From positions 1-54,185 of the forward strand of contig DIWT01000026.1 in assembly GCA_002435745.1 (NCBI GenBank): a stretch of DNA of 54,185 bases. Direction: 5' to 3'. This DNA comes from a bacterium UBP15_UBA6099 (GTDB lineage: Bacteria > UBP15 > UBA6099). Below are positions 8,832 to 16,924 of this stretch, piece by piece (within the stretch, counting starts at the first letter, position 1; each line of letters begins with the position of its first letter). The translations under genes and the position numbers were made by a program. The notes below the pieces were generated by a model, which saw nothing but the letters and a program-made list of their open reading frames with translations, ran no database searches and had not been told where the DNA came from.

Positions 8832-10664
8832 TCAGTACTCCTTCTCAATGTTGACGACAATCTGCCGTCTGCCGCTTACGACATAGTTCGTCTTCAGCGT
8901 TGACCGCTCGTATCTCGGGAACGGCTTCTGAGTCGTCGCCAAGCTTTTATTCACGGAGGCTTCCATTGATTTGGGAAGTCCGTTGACCTCGAATCCGCCG
9001 AGCGCAAGTCCCAGTTCAGGATAGATAAATTTTACCGAGAGAGTGTTCTGCGGAATCCATTTGAGAATAGTGTCGTAGTATTGGTCGAAGTTTTCCGGGG
9101 CGGCCGCGGTGGGCGCTCCGGAGAAAGAGGCTCCGCCTTCGAACTCGATAGTGAGCGGGCCGGGCCTAGCGTCGCGCGGAATCGCAAACTCGATTTCCGA
9201 CATGAACTCCTCGGCGTTATGGGGTTTCAGCTTGACCGCCGCCTTCACGATGTCTCCGGGGCGAAACTTATTCGATATAAGATTCACTGCCGAAATCTCG
9301 CAACTCTTGGATTCCCTCGATAATTCGATGTCGAACCTGACGTCTTTGATATCTACTTTGCGGAACGGATTGTACAGAAGGTCCGCCAGATAAAACATGG
9401 GCGCGAAATAAACGCTTCCGGGCGGCTGCGCAAACACGTCTTCGAAAACGAACGGACGGTCATATCCTTCCAGCCGCCCGCTCACGGTTACCTTCGCGGT
9501 GACTTCGGATTGCAGGGACGCGCGTTCGAGGGCGGTGGAGACCGCGCCGAACATCAGAGAGGCGTCTATGTCCCTTATTCTGGCGACCTCGAAATCGTAT
9601 TTCGCCGAGTACCCTGTCGAGGCGTCAGAGACGTTTATTTTAACCGGGAAGAACTCCGGCATGAGTCCGATTTTTCCTGAAATCGCGGGAAGCCGGTCGT
9701 CGGTGATGCTGCCCAAGACATCTCCGACCGCCCCTATCTTGAAAGTCCAGTTGAGTGTCGACATGAAATGGAATATTTCGCCGCCGCTCAGAGGAATCGT
9801 GTTCGGGCCTTCGTTAAAGAAGGGATGGCCGAATCCGAGGATGCGGTCACCGTGTCTGACAGTGACCGTGCCGATGGCTGCGGCGCGCAGGTCTCCCCTC
9901 ATGAGAGGCGAGCCAAGCACGGAGCCGGGTTTCAGGTCGTTGATTCCGGGGGCGCCCGCCGCGCCCGCCGCGCCTCCGCCAGACACCGGGGTCATGTTGC
10001 GCGACAGCAATAAATCTGACAGAAGCGACGCGCCCGCGCCTTCTATCCCTGAAGTGGCGACGGGGGTGGCTATGGGAGCCAGATCGACGCCTCCCGCGCG
10101 CTCCGGCCCTGAGTCGCGGGCCGGGCCGGCCGCGCCGAGCAGCCTTTTTATTTCCGTCAGAGCCGCCGTCGTCTCCTCGCCTCTGAGGTTCAGAAAACTG
10201 AACGGCGCGGCGGAGCGTCCGCCCTCCTGCGCCTTGCCTGCGGAGCCTTTGGCTTCCGGCATCTCCCATAGTTCAAACATGTGTTCTATCGGCTGAACGC
10301 CCGCGATGGCTTCCTTGGGCCAGTACCACCCGTACGCGAGCGCCCCGATGAGCCTGTCGTCGATGTACATCGGGCTGCCGCTCATGCCGGCGGCAATTCC
10401 CGTGAATTCAAGATTCTTTCCGCTACAGCGCACTATTATCAAATCGTTGCCCGTGCGCCATTTTTTTATAACCGCCACCACTTCGATATCGAATTTTTCA
10501 GGTTCGGCTCCCTTGAAAACAGATAGACCGTAGCCCTTCATTCCCGGACGAACCTCGTCCACAGTCATGATGGGAACGCCGAATTTTTCGGTCTTGGGGA
10601 CAGCGAGAGCCGCGCCGGCGGCGAGAACTAGCGCGCATACGGCTGCGGCAATGATTTTTTTCAT
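8832..10664 (-). CDS. Exported SpoIVB-like (peptidase S55) domain protein
   Basis: The product of 610 residues has a signal peptide (residues 1-21, ending AGAALA). Residues 25-130 contain EVRPGMKGYGLSVFKG and then GMSGSP at 93-98 with IDDRLIGALAYGW, the serine-nucleophile neighbourhood of the SpoIVB S55 family. A GFGHPF segment near residue 280 gives a candidate histidine. The rest is beta-rich with no other recognisable domain. In Bacillus SpoIVB, as I recall it, the histidine precedes the serine; here the order is reversed, as in related proteins of non-sporulating bacteria. Substrate unknown. The start is the ATG with GGAG six bases upstream, not the ATG 12 bases earlier. It is the first gene of a coupled pair with the propeller protein. 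Confidence 0.8.
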   Translation of the reverse strand: MKKIIAAAVCALVLAAGAALAVPKTEKFGVPIMTVDEVRPGMKGYGLSVFKGAEPEKFDIEVVAVIKKWRTGNDLIIVRCSGKNLEFTGIAAGMSGSPMYIDDRLIGALAYGWYWPKEAIAGVQPIEHMFELWEMPEAKGSAGKAQEGGRSAAPFSFLNLRGEETTAALTEIKRLLGAAGPARDSGPERAGGVDLAPIATPVATSGIEGAGASLLSDLLLSRNMTPVSGGGAAGAAGAPGINDLKPGSVLGSPLMRGDLRAAAIGTVTVRHGDRILGFGHPFFNEGPNTIPLSGGEIFHFMSTLNWTFKIGAVGDVLGSITDDRLPAISGKIGLMPEFFPVKINVSDASTGYSAKYDFEVARIRDIDASLMFGAVSTALERASLQSEVTAKVTVSGRLEGYDRPFVFEDVFAQPPGSVYFAPMFYLADLLYNPFRKVDIKDVRFDIELSRESKSCEISAVNLISNKFRPGDIVKAAVKLKPHNAEEFMSEIEFAIPRDARPGPLTIEFEGGASFSGAPTAAAPENFDQYYDTILKWIPQNTLSVKFIYPELGLALGGFEVNGLPKSMEASVNKSLATTQKPFPRYERSTLKTNYVVSGRRQIVVNIEKEY

Positions 10665-10709
10665 ATCCGTCTCCATGAGGGCGAACCGGACGCCCGCCCG
10701 CGGCGCTCG

Positions 10710-11462
10710 TCAGCCCGCTATGAGCGCGCGAAGGGTCTCCACTCCGCGCGCGGCCGCCGCTGCTTCGTCCTCTGCTCCCTCGCCTCTGTGGCAGACGAAC
10801 CCCCGGTAGTTCAACCCGGCGGCCGCGCGTATGAAAGCGGGACAGTCGAACCCTCTCGAATTTCCGGAAACGCTGACGTGCACAGTGTAGAACATCGACT
10901 TCGTCAACCCCTCGGCGTCCGAGCCGAATGCGTCCGCGTTGAGACCCAGCCTCAGCCATTCCGAGCCGACATCCGTTATTAACCTGTCGATGTCTTCATA
11001 CGTCTGTATGAAATCGTCTTCGGCATCATTGCAAACCGCCATAACGATGCCGTCGCGCTCGGCCAGTTCGCACATTATCTGAACGCAGCGGGCCATTTCG
11101 TCCCACTGCGCTTCCTTGTTTTCCTCGGGCCTTCCCGCCGAGAACCGCAATATCGGCGCGCCGAGCGCGGCAGCCAGTTGGGCCGCAAACTCTCCATCCT
11201 CCAGTTGCTTGTCCCTCGCCGCGTCGTCCGCAATCCCGAAATCGGTCGATACGGTCAACGCCGAGATGGTAAGCCCCAAATCCACCGCCACCCTCTTTAC
11301 CTTGCATACGTAATCTTCGTCCGCGCTTTGTAGATGGCAGTCCGATATCTCGATCCCCGACACTTTCAGGTCGCGCGCGCATACGGCCATCCAATCGAAG
11401 ATGTCCATCTCGCCGGAAAAAAATTTTCTATGAAAAGAAGCCGTGCCGCATCCTAGTTTCAA
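10710..11462 (-). CDS. Sugar phosphate isomerase/epimerase-like TIM-barrel protein
   Basis: The product of 250 residues belongs to the xylose-isomerase-like TIM-barrel / AP-endonuclease-2 group. It has the opening MKLGCGTASFH, a GIEISDCHL strand, SALTVSTDFG, and successive strands ending in NYRGFVCHRGEG. Members isomerise or epimerise sugars or inositols using a divalent metal. Some expected metal ligands are not obvious, so the reaction is open. The start is TTG 11462, supported by GGAGG seven bases upstream; no ATG is better placed. It lies on the same strand as OmpH upstream and the S55-like protease downstream, separated from OmpH by the palindromic repeat at 11511. Confidence 0.75.
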   Translation of the reverse strand: MKLGCGTASFHRKFFSGEMDIFDWMAVCARDLKVSGIEISDCHLQSADEDYVCKVKRVAVDLGLTISALTVSTDFGIADDAARDKQLEDGEFAAQLAAALGAPILRFSAGRPEENKEAQWDEMARCVQIMCELAERDGIVMAVCNDAEDDFIQTYEDIDRLITDVGSEWLRLGLNADAFGSDAEGLTKSMFYTVHVSVSGNSRGFDCPAFIRAAAGLNYRGFVCHRGEGAEDEAAAAARGVETLRALIAG

Positions 11463-11510
11463 ATGAAATCCTCCGCAAAAAACAGTGGACGCCCGACCGC
11501 CGTGCGCGCC

Positions 11511-11536
11511 TAACCCGCATTATTCGCCAATGCGGG
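11511..11536 (-). repeat. Dispersed palindromic repeat C, copy 1
   Basis: Arms CCCGCATT (11514-11521) and AATGCGGG (11529-11536) enclose a 7-nt loop. The minus-strand reading matches 50768-50793 on the plus strand at about 22 of 26 positions, including the trailing TTA. A partial third copy may sit at the left edge of the window (1-19). The neighbouring 11540-11615 is GC-rich with a GCGCGC-type inverted repeat and no gene. Confidence 0.6.
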
Positions 11537-11615
11537 CTGAAACCGCTGCGCGCGCTGGGCATACATGCCGCGCGCGCGTCCGGGGCGGCCTCTTGTCGCT
11601 ATGCTTATGCTAGCA

Positions 11616-12119
11616 TTAGTTGTACTTCTTCTTTATCCGCTCTATGATGGCGTCGGAGATGTCCGTCGCGCCGAATACTACGATGTGCCGCAGAACCACG
11701 AGATCCAGCTTCTTCTCGGTGGCGATGACGGCCCCCACTTCTTTGACGTCCTCTTCGACCACTTTCATTTTTTCGAGTTGCTTAGGCTCCATCTCGGCGG
11801 TGAACTTCTGGCTCTCCTGCATGATTATCCGCTGAATCTGGGCGCGCTGCTCCTCGGAAAGCTCCGTCTGATCCGTGATCCCGAAGTTTTCCTTGATTTT
11901 CTTTTCCATTTCTTTTTCGCGCATGTCTTTGGTGGTCTCAAGCTCGATCTGCCACCTGACCATCACCGGGTGCTCCCTGATGACCTTGTCGAAATCGATC
12001 ATGCCGACTTTGACCTTCGATTCGGCCGCCTGCTGAGACAGAGAAGTTTTCGGCGCGGCCGCCGAGACAGCCAAGACCATAGCCGCTATCGCCGCGCACA
12101 TCCCGATTCGTTTCTTCAT
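11616..12119 (-). CDS. OmpH/Skp-family periplasmic chaperone
   Basis: The product of 167 residues has a signal peptide (about residues 1-22) followed by the family opening KVKVGMIDFDKVIREHP. A long charged helical region (about 55-125) would form the tentacle-like coiled coil, and a short C-terminal strand/helix segment follows. The length matches Skp. The family holds unfolded outer-membrane proteins in the periplasm, so its presence supports an outer membrane. The start ATG has GGAGG a few bases upstream. It is transcribed divergently from the esterase pair; its probable promoter overlaps a 23-bp palindrome (12212-12234). Confidence 0.85.
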   Translation of the reverse strand: MKKRIGMCAAIAAMVLAVSAAAPKTSLSQQAAESKVKVGMIDFDKVIREHPVMVRWQIELETTKDMREKEMEKKIKENFGITDQTELSEEQRAQIQRIIMQESQKFTAEMEPKQLEKMKVVEEDVKEVGAVIATEKKLDLVVLRHIVVFGATDISDAIIERIKKKYN

Positions 12120-12195
12120 TGCCGTTCCTCCGATTGTTTATGGCCCGCCTTTGGCGCGGGCTTGATTTCCGTGAAAGATTCCGCCGTCCGCCTCC

Positions 12196-12234
12196 ATTAT
12201 AAATGCGGCGGTTCAAACGCCCCCGGCGTTTGAA
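12196..12234 (-). promoter_or_regulatory. ompH-like promoter region with overlapping 23-bp palindromic operator
   Basis: On the minus strand TATAAT lies at 12201-12196, about 75 bases before the OmpH start. Immediately upstream is a perfect inverted repeat with ten-base arms, TTCAAACGCC (12212-12221) and GGCGTTTGAA (12225-12234), around CCC. The palindrome covers the position where the -35 hexamer should be, which is the usual placement of a repressor site. It also lies in the shared upstream region of the divergent esterase operon (12320). Confidence 0.5.
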
Positions 12235-12319
12235 TTCGACGGCCCGGTATGTTAATGTTATTACGTTTTTGTGAGTGAATGTCAATTGAGCGGCTTCGGC
12301 GGAAAGGCGGAAAAACACC

Positions 12320-13339
12320 ATGAAAAGCATCATGAAAACAACGTTTGTTGCGGCGCTGGCGGCGATACTATCGGCTTCAGGGGCCTTCGCGCAAACCATC
12401 TTCGAGGCGCATCGCGCGGATTTCGACTACGACCGCTCCCTGCCCCTTAACGCGGAATCATCCCTCATCGAATCCCGTCAGCATTACGACAAACACAAAG
12501 TCTATTTCGACAGCGCCAACGGCGAGCGCGTCCCGGCGTTCCTGTTCGTCCCGAAAAACATTCGCGGATACATCGACACGCTGGACGAGGAACTGAAAAC
12601 CGGATTCAACAAGCGGGTCATTGAACTGGACGGCCCGCCGTGGCCCGTCGTATTCTTTATGCACTGGCTCCAGTCGGACAAAAGTCTTGCCGACTCTTTC
12701 GCGCCGGACTGGACTAAATACGGATACGCGGTGCTGGCTATCGACGGCATCCATAAGGGCGAGCGGGCAAAACCGGGACGCCACATCCTCGAACCCAACG
12801 TGAAAGACACTCGATGGAATATCACCCAGCAGGTCATCGACTGCCGCAGAGGCGTTGACTACCTCGAATCCCGCGACGACATTGATATCAGCAGGCTCGG
12901 TTATTTCGGCATCTCTATGGGAGCCATGACGGGAGCTATCGCGACAGCCGTCGATGAAAGATTCAAAGTGGTCGTTCTCGCGGACGGCGCGGGAGATTTC
13001 TCCGTGGTTTTCAACAAGTCCGAACTCCCGGAAGTTAACGACGTGGTGAAGCAGATTCAAGAAGCCGGATACACGCTGGAAGAGGCGTTTGAAATCCTCA
13101 AACCGGTAGACCCCATCGAGTACGTGGGTCACATAACCCCGCGCCCGCTGCTTCTTATAAACGGCAAGAAAGACGAACTGCTGCCTTACGAGGCGATGGA
13201 AGCGTTCCACAAAGCGGCAAACGACCCGAAAAAAATCGTGTGGTTCAACTCCGGTCACATCCTTCCCGTTCCGAACGTCATCATTCACACGCTGAACACA
13301 TTTAAAAGATTCATGGGCGGCGGTTCGGACGAAGAGTGA
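12320..13339 (+). CDS. Secreted alpha/beta-hydrolase (dienelactone hydrolase / acetyl-xylan-esterase-like)
   Basis: The product of 339 residues has a signal peptide (about 1-24, ending SGAFAQ). The fold is alpha/beta hydrolase: PVVFFMHWLQSDKS replaces the usual HGxx oxyanion segment. The nucleophile elbow GYFGISMGAMTG carries the catalytic serine (GxSxG). KKDELLPYEAM provides a late aspartate, and NSGHILP provides the catalytic histidine. Such enzymes hydrolyse esters of sugars or small acids; the substrate is not predictable. The next gene starts 31 bases downstream on the same strand and is also a secreted esterase, so the two form a probable operon. The AAGGCGGA upstream of the ATG is an acceptable ribosome-binding site. 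Confidence 0.85.
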   Translation: MKSIMKTTFVAALAAILSASGAFAQTIFEAHRADFDYDRSLPLNAESSLIESRQHYDKHKVYFDSANGERVPAFLFVPKNIRGYIDTLDEELKTGFNKRVIELDGPPWPVVFFMHWLQSDKSLADSFAPDWTKYGYAVLAIDGIHKGERAKPGRHILEPNVKDTRWNITQQVIDCRRGVDYLESRDDIDISRLGYFGISMGAMTGAIATAVDERFKVVVLADGAGDFSVVFNKSELPEVNDVVKQIQEAGYTLEEAFEILKPVDPIEYVGHITPRPLLLINGKKDELLPYEAMEAFHKAANDPKKIVWFNSGHILPVPNVIIHTLNTFKRFMGGGSDEE

Positions 13340-13370
13340 AGGACATGTTTGAAGCGGAGGCGGAAACAAG

Positions 13371-14516
13371 ATGAGAAAAACAAAATTTTCGGCTGCGCTC
13401 GCGGCGGCGATCCTGATAGCCTCGGCGGTTGCGGCTCTCGCGTCCGACGCCAGACCGGATAGTGGAAGTTTCTTTTCTCAGGCTCTGGGAACAGAAAAGC
13501 TTTACCGGCTCTATCTGCCACCGAGCTATTTCAAGGATGATTCGGCGCGCTTCCCCGTCGTCTACCTTCTGCACGGCTACAACTTCGCGCGCAACGATCC
13601 CGCCAAAGAAGGCAATTTAGAGGAAGAAAAGCACTGGCCCGAACAGGAGCAAGTCCCGCAGATAGCCGACTGCCTGTTCACGACGGCGGACTACGACGCG
13701 CTTCTGACATGCCTCAAGAAAAACGATGTCGGGCTGCCTGAAGGCGTGGTGAACGCCATGAAAGCGGAATATCCCGAATGCCCTTTGCCGCTGCCTGAGA
13801 TGATAGTGGTCATGCCGGATGGAGATTCCAGCTTCTACATCAACAGGAGAGACGGGAAGAAAACATGGCCGCCAGCGGACGGCCCTGAATTCGTGGACGG
13901 CATTCGCAAAAGCGCCACCGGTCAATATGAAACGTATATCACGGAGGACCTTGTCGGGCACATCGACGCGGCATACCGCACGAAAGCGGACAGGGGCGCG
14001 CGCGGAATCGGCGGCTTCTCGATGGGCGGCGTCGGCTCAATGAATTTGCTGGCCGGCAATCCCGATGTCTTCTCTTCCGTGACCTCTCTCAGCGCGATGT
14101 ACACTCTGTCCGACATGGTCTCGGACTCCTTCTTCCTGAGCTACATGAAAGACGCGACGCCCGAAATCGCCTCGATATTCTGCGAAGACGCCTCAAAAGG
14201 AACGAACTGCAAAATTGACAAACAGTACCTCAGGCGCAACGACCCCCTGCCCCGCCTGAAAAACATGAAACGCAAAGACGTCCACATTTACTTCGACGCC
14301 GGACACAACGACTTCTTTTCGGGAAGAAACAACTTCGAGTCTTTCAAGAAAGCGAGCGAGACGCTGGCTGAAATGGGAATCCCCGCCGCCCCTTCGCAGC
14401 ATATCGTTCAAGGCGACGAATTGAACGGCAACGGGATACACACAGCGCGCTACTGGCGCTCGCGAGTAGGAGTCATACTGACTTTCCACGCAAAAGCGTT
14501 CGGGCTTATCAAGTGA
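13371..14516 (+). CDS. Secreted esterase (esterase D / feruloyl-esterase-like)
   Basis: The product of 381 residues has a signal peptide (about 1-24, ending AALAS). The core has FPVVYLLHGYNF for the oxyanion region, IVVMPDGDSSFYIN, and the nucleophile elbow GIGGFSMGGVGSM. A late DAGHNDFFSGRNNF and a C-terminal GNGIHTARYWRSR segment could supply the acid and histidine. This is the putative-esterase family that includes esterase D, antigen-85-like mycolyl transferases and feruloyl esterases. A Cys-containing insertion near 230-290 is not typical. It is the second gene of a two-gene operon. GGAGGCGG lies upstream of the ATG. It converges with the SLBB gene, 20 bases away. Confidence 0.85.
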   Translation: MRKTKFSAALAAAILIASAVAALASDARPDSGSFFSQALGTEKLYRLYLPPSYFKDDSARFPVVYLLHGYNFARNDPAKEGNLEEEKHWPEQEQVPQIADCLFTTADYDALLTCLKKNDVGLPEGVVNAMKAEYPECPLPLPEMIVVMPDGDSSFYINRRDGKKTWPPADGPEFVDGIRKSATGQYETYITEDLVGHIDAAYRTKADRGARGIGGFSMGGVGSMNLLAGNPDVFSSVTSLSAMYTLSDMVSDSFFLSYMKDATPEIASIFCEDASKGTNCKIDKQYLRRNDPLPRLKNMKRKDVHIYFDAGHNDFFSGRNNFESFKKASETLAEMGIPAAPSQHIVQGDELNGNGIHTARYWRSRVGVILTFHAKAFGLIK

Positions 14517-14536
14517 GAGAATCGGAACGAAGGTTT

Positions 14537-15646
14537 CTACTCAGATAGAATCGTCAGTATCTCATTAATAAAAGCGTTGAGATTCTCCGGCGACGAAGGC
14601 AGAAACACGACTCCGCCGTTAATCGGAGCGTCCAACCCGCCCGATGTTCCATCCGTCAATTTCTCCGGTTTCAGCAGCTTCATGTTCCATTTTGCGGAGA
14701 GGTCTTCAACGACGAGAGATGTTCCGTCGGCGTCTTGCGCAGGGCCTCCCGCGCGGGCGATAAGCGCGCCGACCGTCTGCCCCGGTTCCGCTTCGTAAAC
14801 GCCGGGCGAAACGACGCTTCCGGACACGTAATAATAAACCTGCGGCGCGGATTCGCCGGGAGGCATCAGCGACAGCTTCGCGCCGCCCTGCCCTCCGCGC
14901 TCCAGCATCGCAACGTTCAAATCCCTCTCCGCCGCCGCGAGCGTCTTCCTGACTGTCCTTACATTGAACCCATCGGGCAAACGCAGATATCCGAGCGCGT
15001 CCACCGTCAGGCAGAAATCAACGTAATCGCCGAAGCCGCTTACCCGCACTCTGTCTCCGGGAGACGGAAAGAACTCGGTCGATATGTCAGCAAGGTCATC
15101 CGTCACAGCCGGGCACGGTGGCGGAAGCTTCGGCGCGGCCGCTTCAACTCCCTCTTCATCGACCTCCGGCTCAGTCTCGCCTGACGCGAACGCTCTGAAA
15201 ACAGCTTCGAGTTGCTCAAACGCCTCGGCGGGCGGCTGCTTGGCGCGGCCTGTTCCTTCGGGTATCAGTATAGGCGGGGGAATAATGGAAAAACCGGAGC
15301 TGGAAAAACGGACTGCTATGTCGCCCTGAGCGGGCGCGCACTGCGGGCAGCCCGGCTCAAAATAGCCCGATGACGTTTTAGCTCCCGCCTCCGTTATCTC
15401 GACGGTTCCCACGCTCGCCGCGCCTCTGAAAAGCTCCAGCCGCATGCCCGGAGAAACGCCGTCTCTCGCGCCCGCGTCAAACCACACGCGGCGCGGAGCT
15501 CCCGCCCCCTTCGTCTCGACTTTGACGACTGTAAACCCGGCGTCCGACACAGCGCGGCGCGCGGGGAATATCAGGCACAACAAGGCGGCGCAGACGAAAA
15601 CCCGCCTGACGGCGCTGAATGTCATCATTGAGGATATAACTTTCAT
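14537..15646 (-). CDS. Exported SLBB-domain protein, polysaccharide-export-like
   Basis: The product of 369 residues has an N-terminal hydrophobic segment (about 14-34) acting as a signal or anchor. A small beta module (about 40-110) contains VWFDAGARDGVSPGMRLEL. Then come DRVRVSGFGDYVDFCLTVDALGYLRLP, resembling the polysaccharide-export (Poly_export) domain, and an SLBB-like segment VSGSVVSPGVYEAEPGQTVGALIARAGG. Proteins of this kind act in capsule or exopolysaccharide export or bind glycans at the envelope. It is the last gene of the long chemosensory run, 81 bases after cheB, and could be an output of that system. The start is uncertain: ATG 15646 or ATG 15628; neither has a strong ribosome-binding site. 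Confidence 0.75.
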   Translation of the reverse strand: MKVISSMMTFSAVRRVFVCAALLCLIFPARRAVSDAGFTVVKVETKGAGAPRRVWFDAGARDGVSPGMRLELFRGAASVGTVEITEAGAKTSSGYFEPGCPQCAPAQGDIAVRFSSSGFSIIPPPILIPEGTGRAKQPPAEAFEQLEAVFRAFASGETEPEVDEEGVEAAAPKLPPPCPAVTDDLADISTEFFPSPGDRVRVSGFGDYVDFCLTVDALGYLRLPDGFNVRTVRKTLAAAERDLNVAMLERGGQGGAKLSLMPPGESAPQVYYYVSGSVVSPGVYEAEPGQTVGALIARAGGPAQDADGTSLVVEDLSAKWNMKLLKPEKLTDGTSGGLDAPINGGVVFLPSSPENLNAFINEILTILSE

Positions 15647-15727
15647 TAAGGTTTTCCGGATGACTCTTTCTCTCCGGCGACAGGGAGTCCGACGCGGCCT
15701 CAGCCCATGCCGTCGTTGCCCGGCGAC

Positions 15728-16852
15728 TCAAGAAGAGGCTGGCGAGACCGGATTGTCGAACAGCAGGCCGTACATCTCGCCGGCGATGTTGTCGAGGGGG
15801 AAGACGTGATCGACGACGGCGGCGTCCACAGCGGCGCGGGCCATGCCGTAAATGGCGCTGGAGGCTTGGTCCTGAGCGACGGCCACTCCGCCGGCCTTCT
15901 TTATGGCGGCAAGACCTTCGACTCCGTCGTGCCCCATGCCGGTCATTATAACGCCGAGGCAGCGTGCGCCCGAGACCGCCGCCATGCTCTTGAACATCAC
16001 ATCCGCCGACGGGCAAAACAGCAGCCCTTCCGGCTTGTCGCTCAGTTTAGATATGATCTTTTTCTGCGGAGTCCGGGCAATCGTGAGATGCTTTTTGTCA
16101 GGAGCGAAATACACCGCTCCCGGCTCAAGCTGCTGCCCGTTTTCCGCCATCCTCACCGCTACCTCGCAACTATCGTTCAGGCGCTTGACTATCCCGTCCA
16201 GAAAACCGGGGATGATGTGCTGAACGACCAGAATGGGAGCCGGGAACGAGGCCGGGAGCAGAGGCACGAACCTGCCGAGAGCGTTCGGACCTCCTGTCGA
16301 TATGGCCACCCCGACAATGTCGAACCTGCGCGCGCCGTTCACGTGGGACTGAAGAACTTCAAAATCCCGCCGCGCCGTCTCCGAATCGAGCGCGTCCCGC
16401 ATGGAAGAAATCCGGGCGGCAAGTTCCCTGACAGGCATTCGGGCGACTCGCGCCGACGCCGCATTAGTCAGAAGCCGCGACATCCGGTCTTTCTGTATAT
16501 CGGACATAGACGAGTATGATGTTCCTTCGGGGACATTAAGCGCGCCCGCGGCTCCGAGAGCCAGCGCGTTCGAGACAGGCCCCCTCGACTTCTCCGGGTC
16601 TCGCGTGACGAGCAGCGCCGGGCGGGGCGACTCGAACATGATTCTGCACACCGCCGGGGCGAGCGCCTCCGGATCTTCATCCGCGTCGAGCAGAACCACC
16701 GAAGGCTGAAAACGCAACGCTTCGTCCGCCGGAGACTCGCCGGGCGCGGCGCGCAACGCGGCGAACCCGGCGTCCTTTGCGAGCGCGCCGATGAACTTCC
16801 TCAATGATTCGTCGCTCGTGGCGACAAGTATGTGCTTCTGTTTTTCCGCCAT
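15728..16852 (-). CDS. cheB: CheB-type chemoreceptor methylesterase with degenerate receiver domain
   Basis: The product of 374 residues has a C-terminal CheB methylesterase domain (about 178-365). It carries VGVAISTGGPNALG with the catalytic serine, VVQHI with the histidine, and MTGMGHDGVEG with the aspartate. The enzyme removes methyl groups from receptor glutamates. The N-terminal 120 residues align to a receiver. However, the acidic pair is T12-S13 (ILVATSDES), the conserved lysine of the TKP loop is replaced (ALNVPEG), and only the phospho-acceptor-like D56 (VVLLDADED) remains. Control by CheA phosphorylation is therefore doubtful. The linker of about 60 residues contains a helical RISSMRDALDSETARR. 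It lies 72 bases after the MCP gene. Confidence 0.9.
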   Translation of the reverse strand: MAEKQKHILVATSDESLRKFIGALAKDAGFAALRAAPGESPADEALRFQPSVVLLDADEDPEALAPAVCRIMFESPRPALLVTRDPEKSRGPVSNALALGAAGALNVPEGTSYSSMSDIQKDRMSRLLTNAASARVARMPVRELAARISSMRDALDSETARRDFEVLQSHVNGARRFDIVGVAISTGGPNALGRFVPLLPASFPAPILVVQHIIPGFLDGIVKRLNDSCEVAVRMAENGQQLEPGAVYFAPDKKHLTIARTPQKKIISKLSDKPEGLLFCPSADVMFKSMAAVSGARCLGVIMTGMGHDGVEGLAAIKKAGGVAVAQDQASSAIYGMARAAVDAAVVDHVFPLDNIAGEMYGLLFDNPVSPASS

Positions 16853-16924
16853 AACAACCGGCCGAGGCGGAGACGCCGCGCCGCATCGGCGACGGCGTCA
16901 GGAAAAGACCCGCGCGGACGCCCT

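Noticed and set aside
9499..10296. 265-codon plus-strand frame opposite the S55-like protease
   Set aside because: Low-complexity Pro/Ala/Ser-rich translation; the minus-strand gene has a signal peptide and family motifs.
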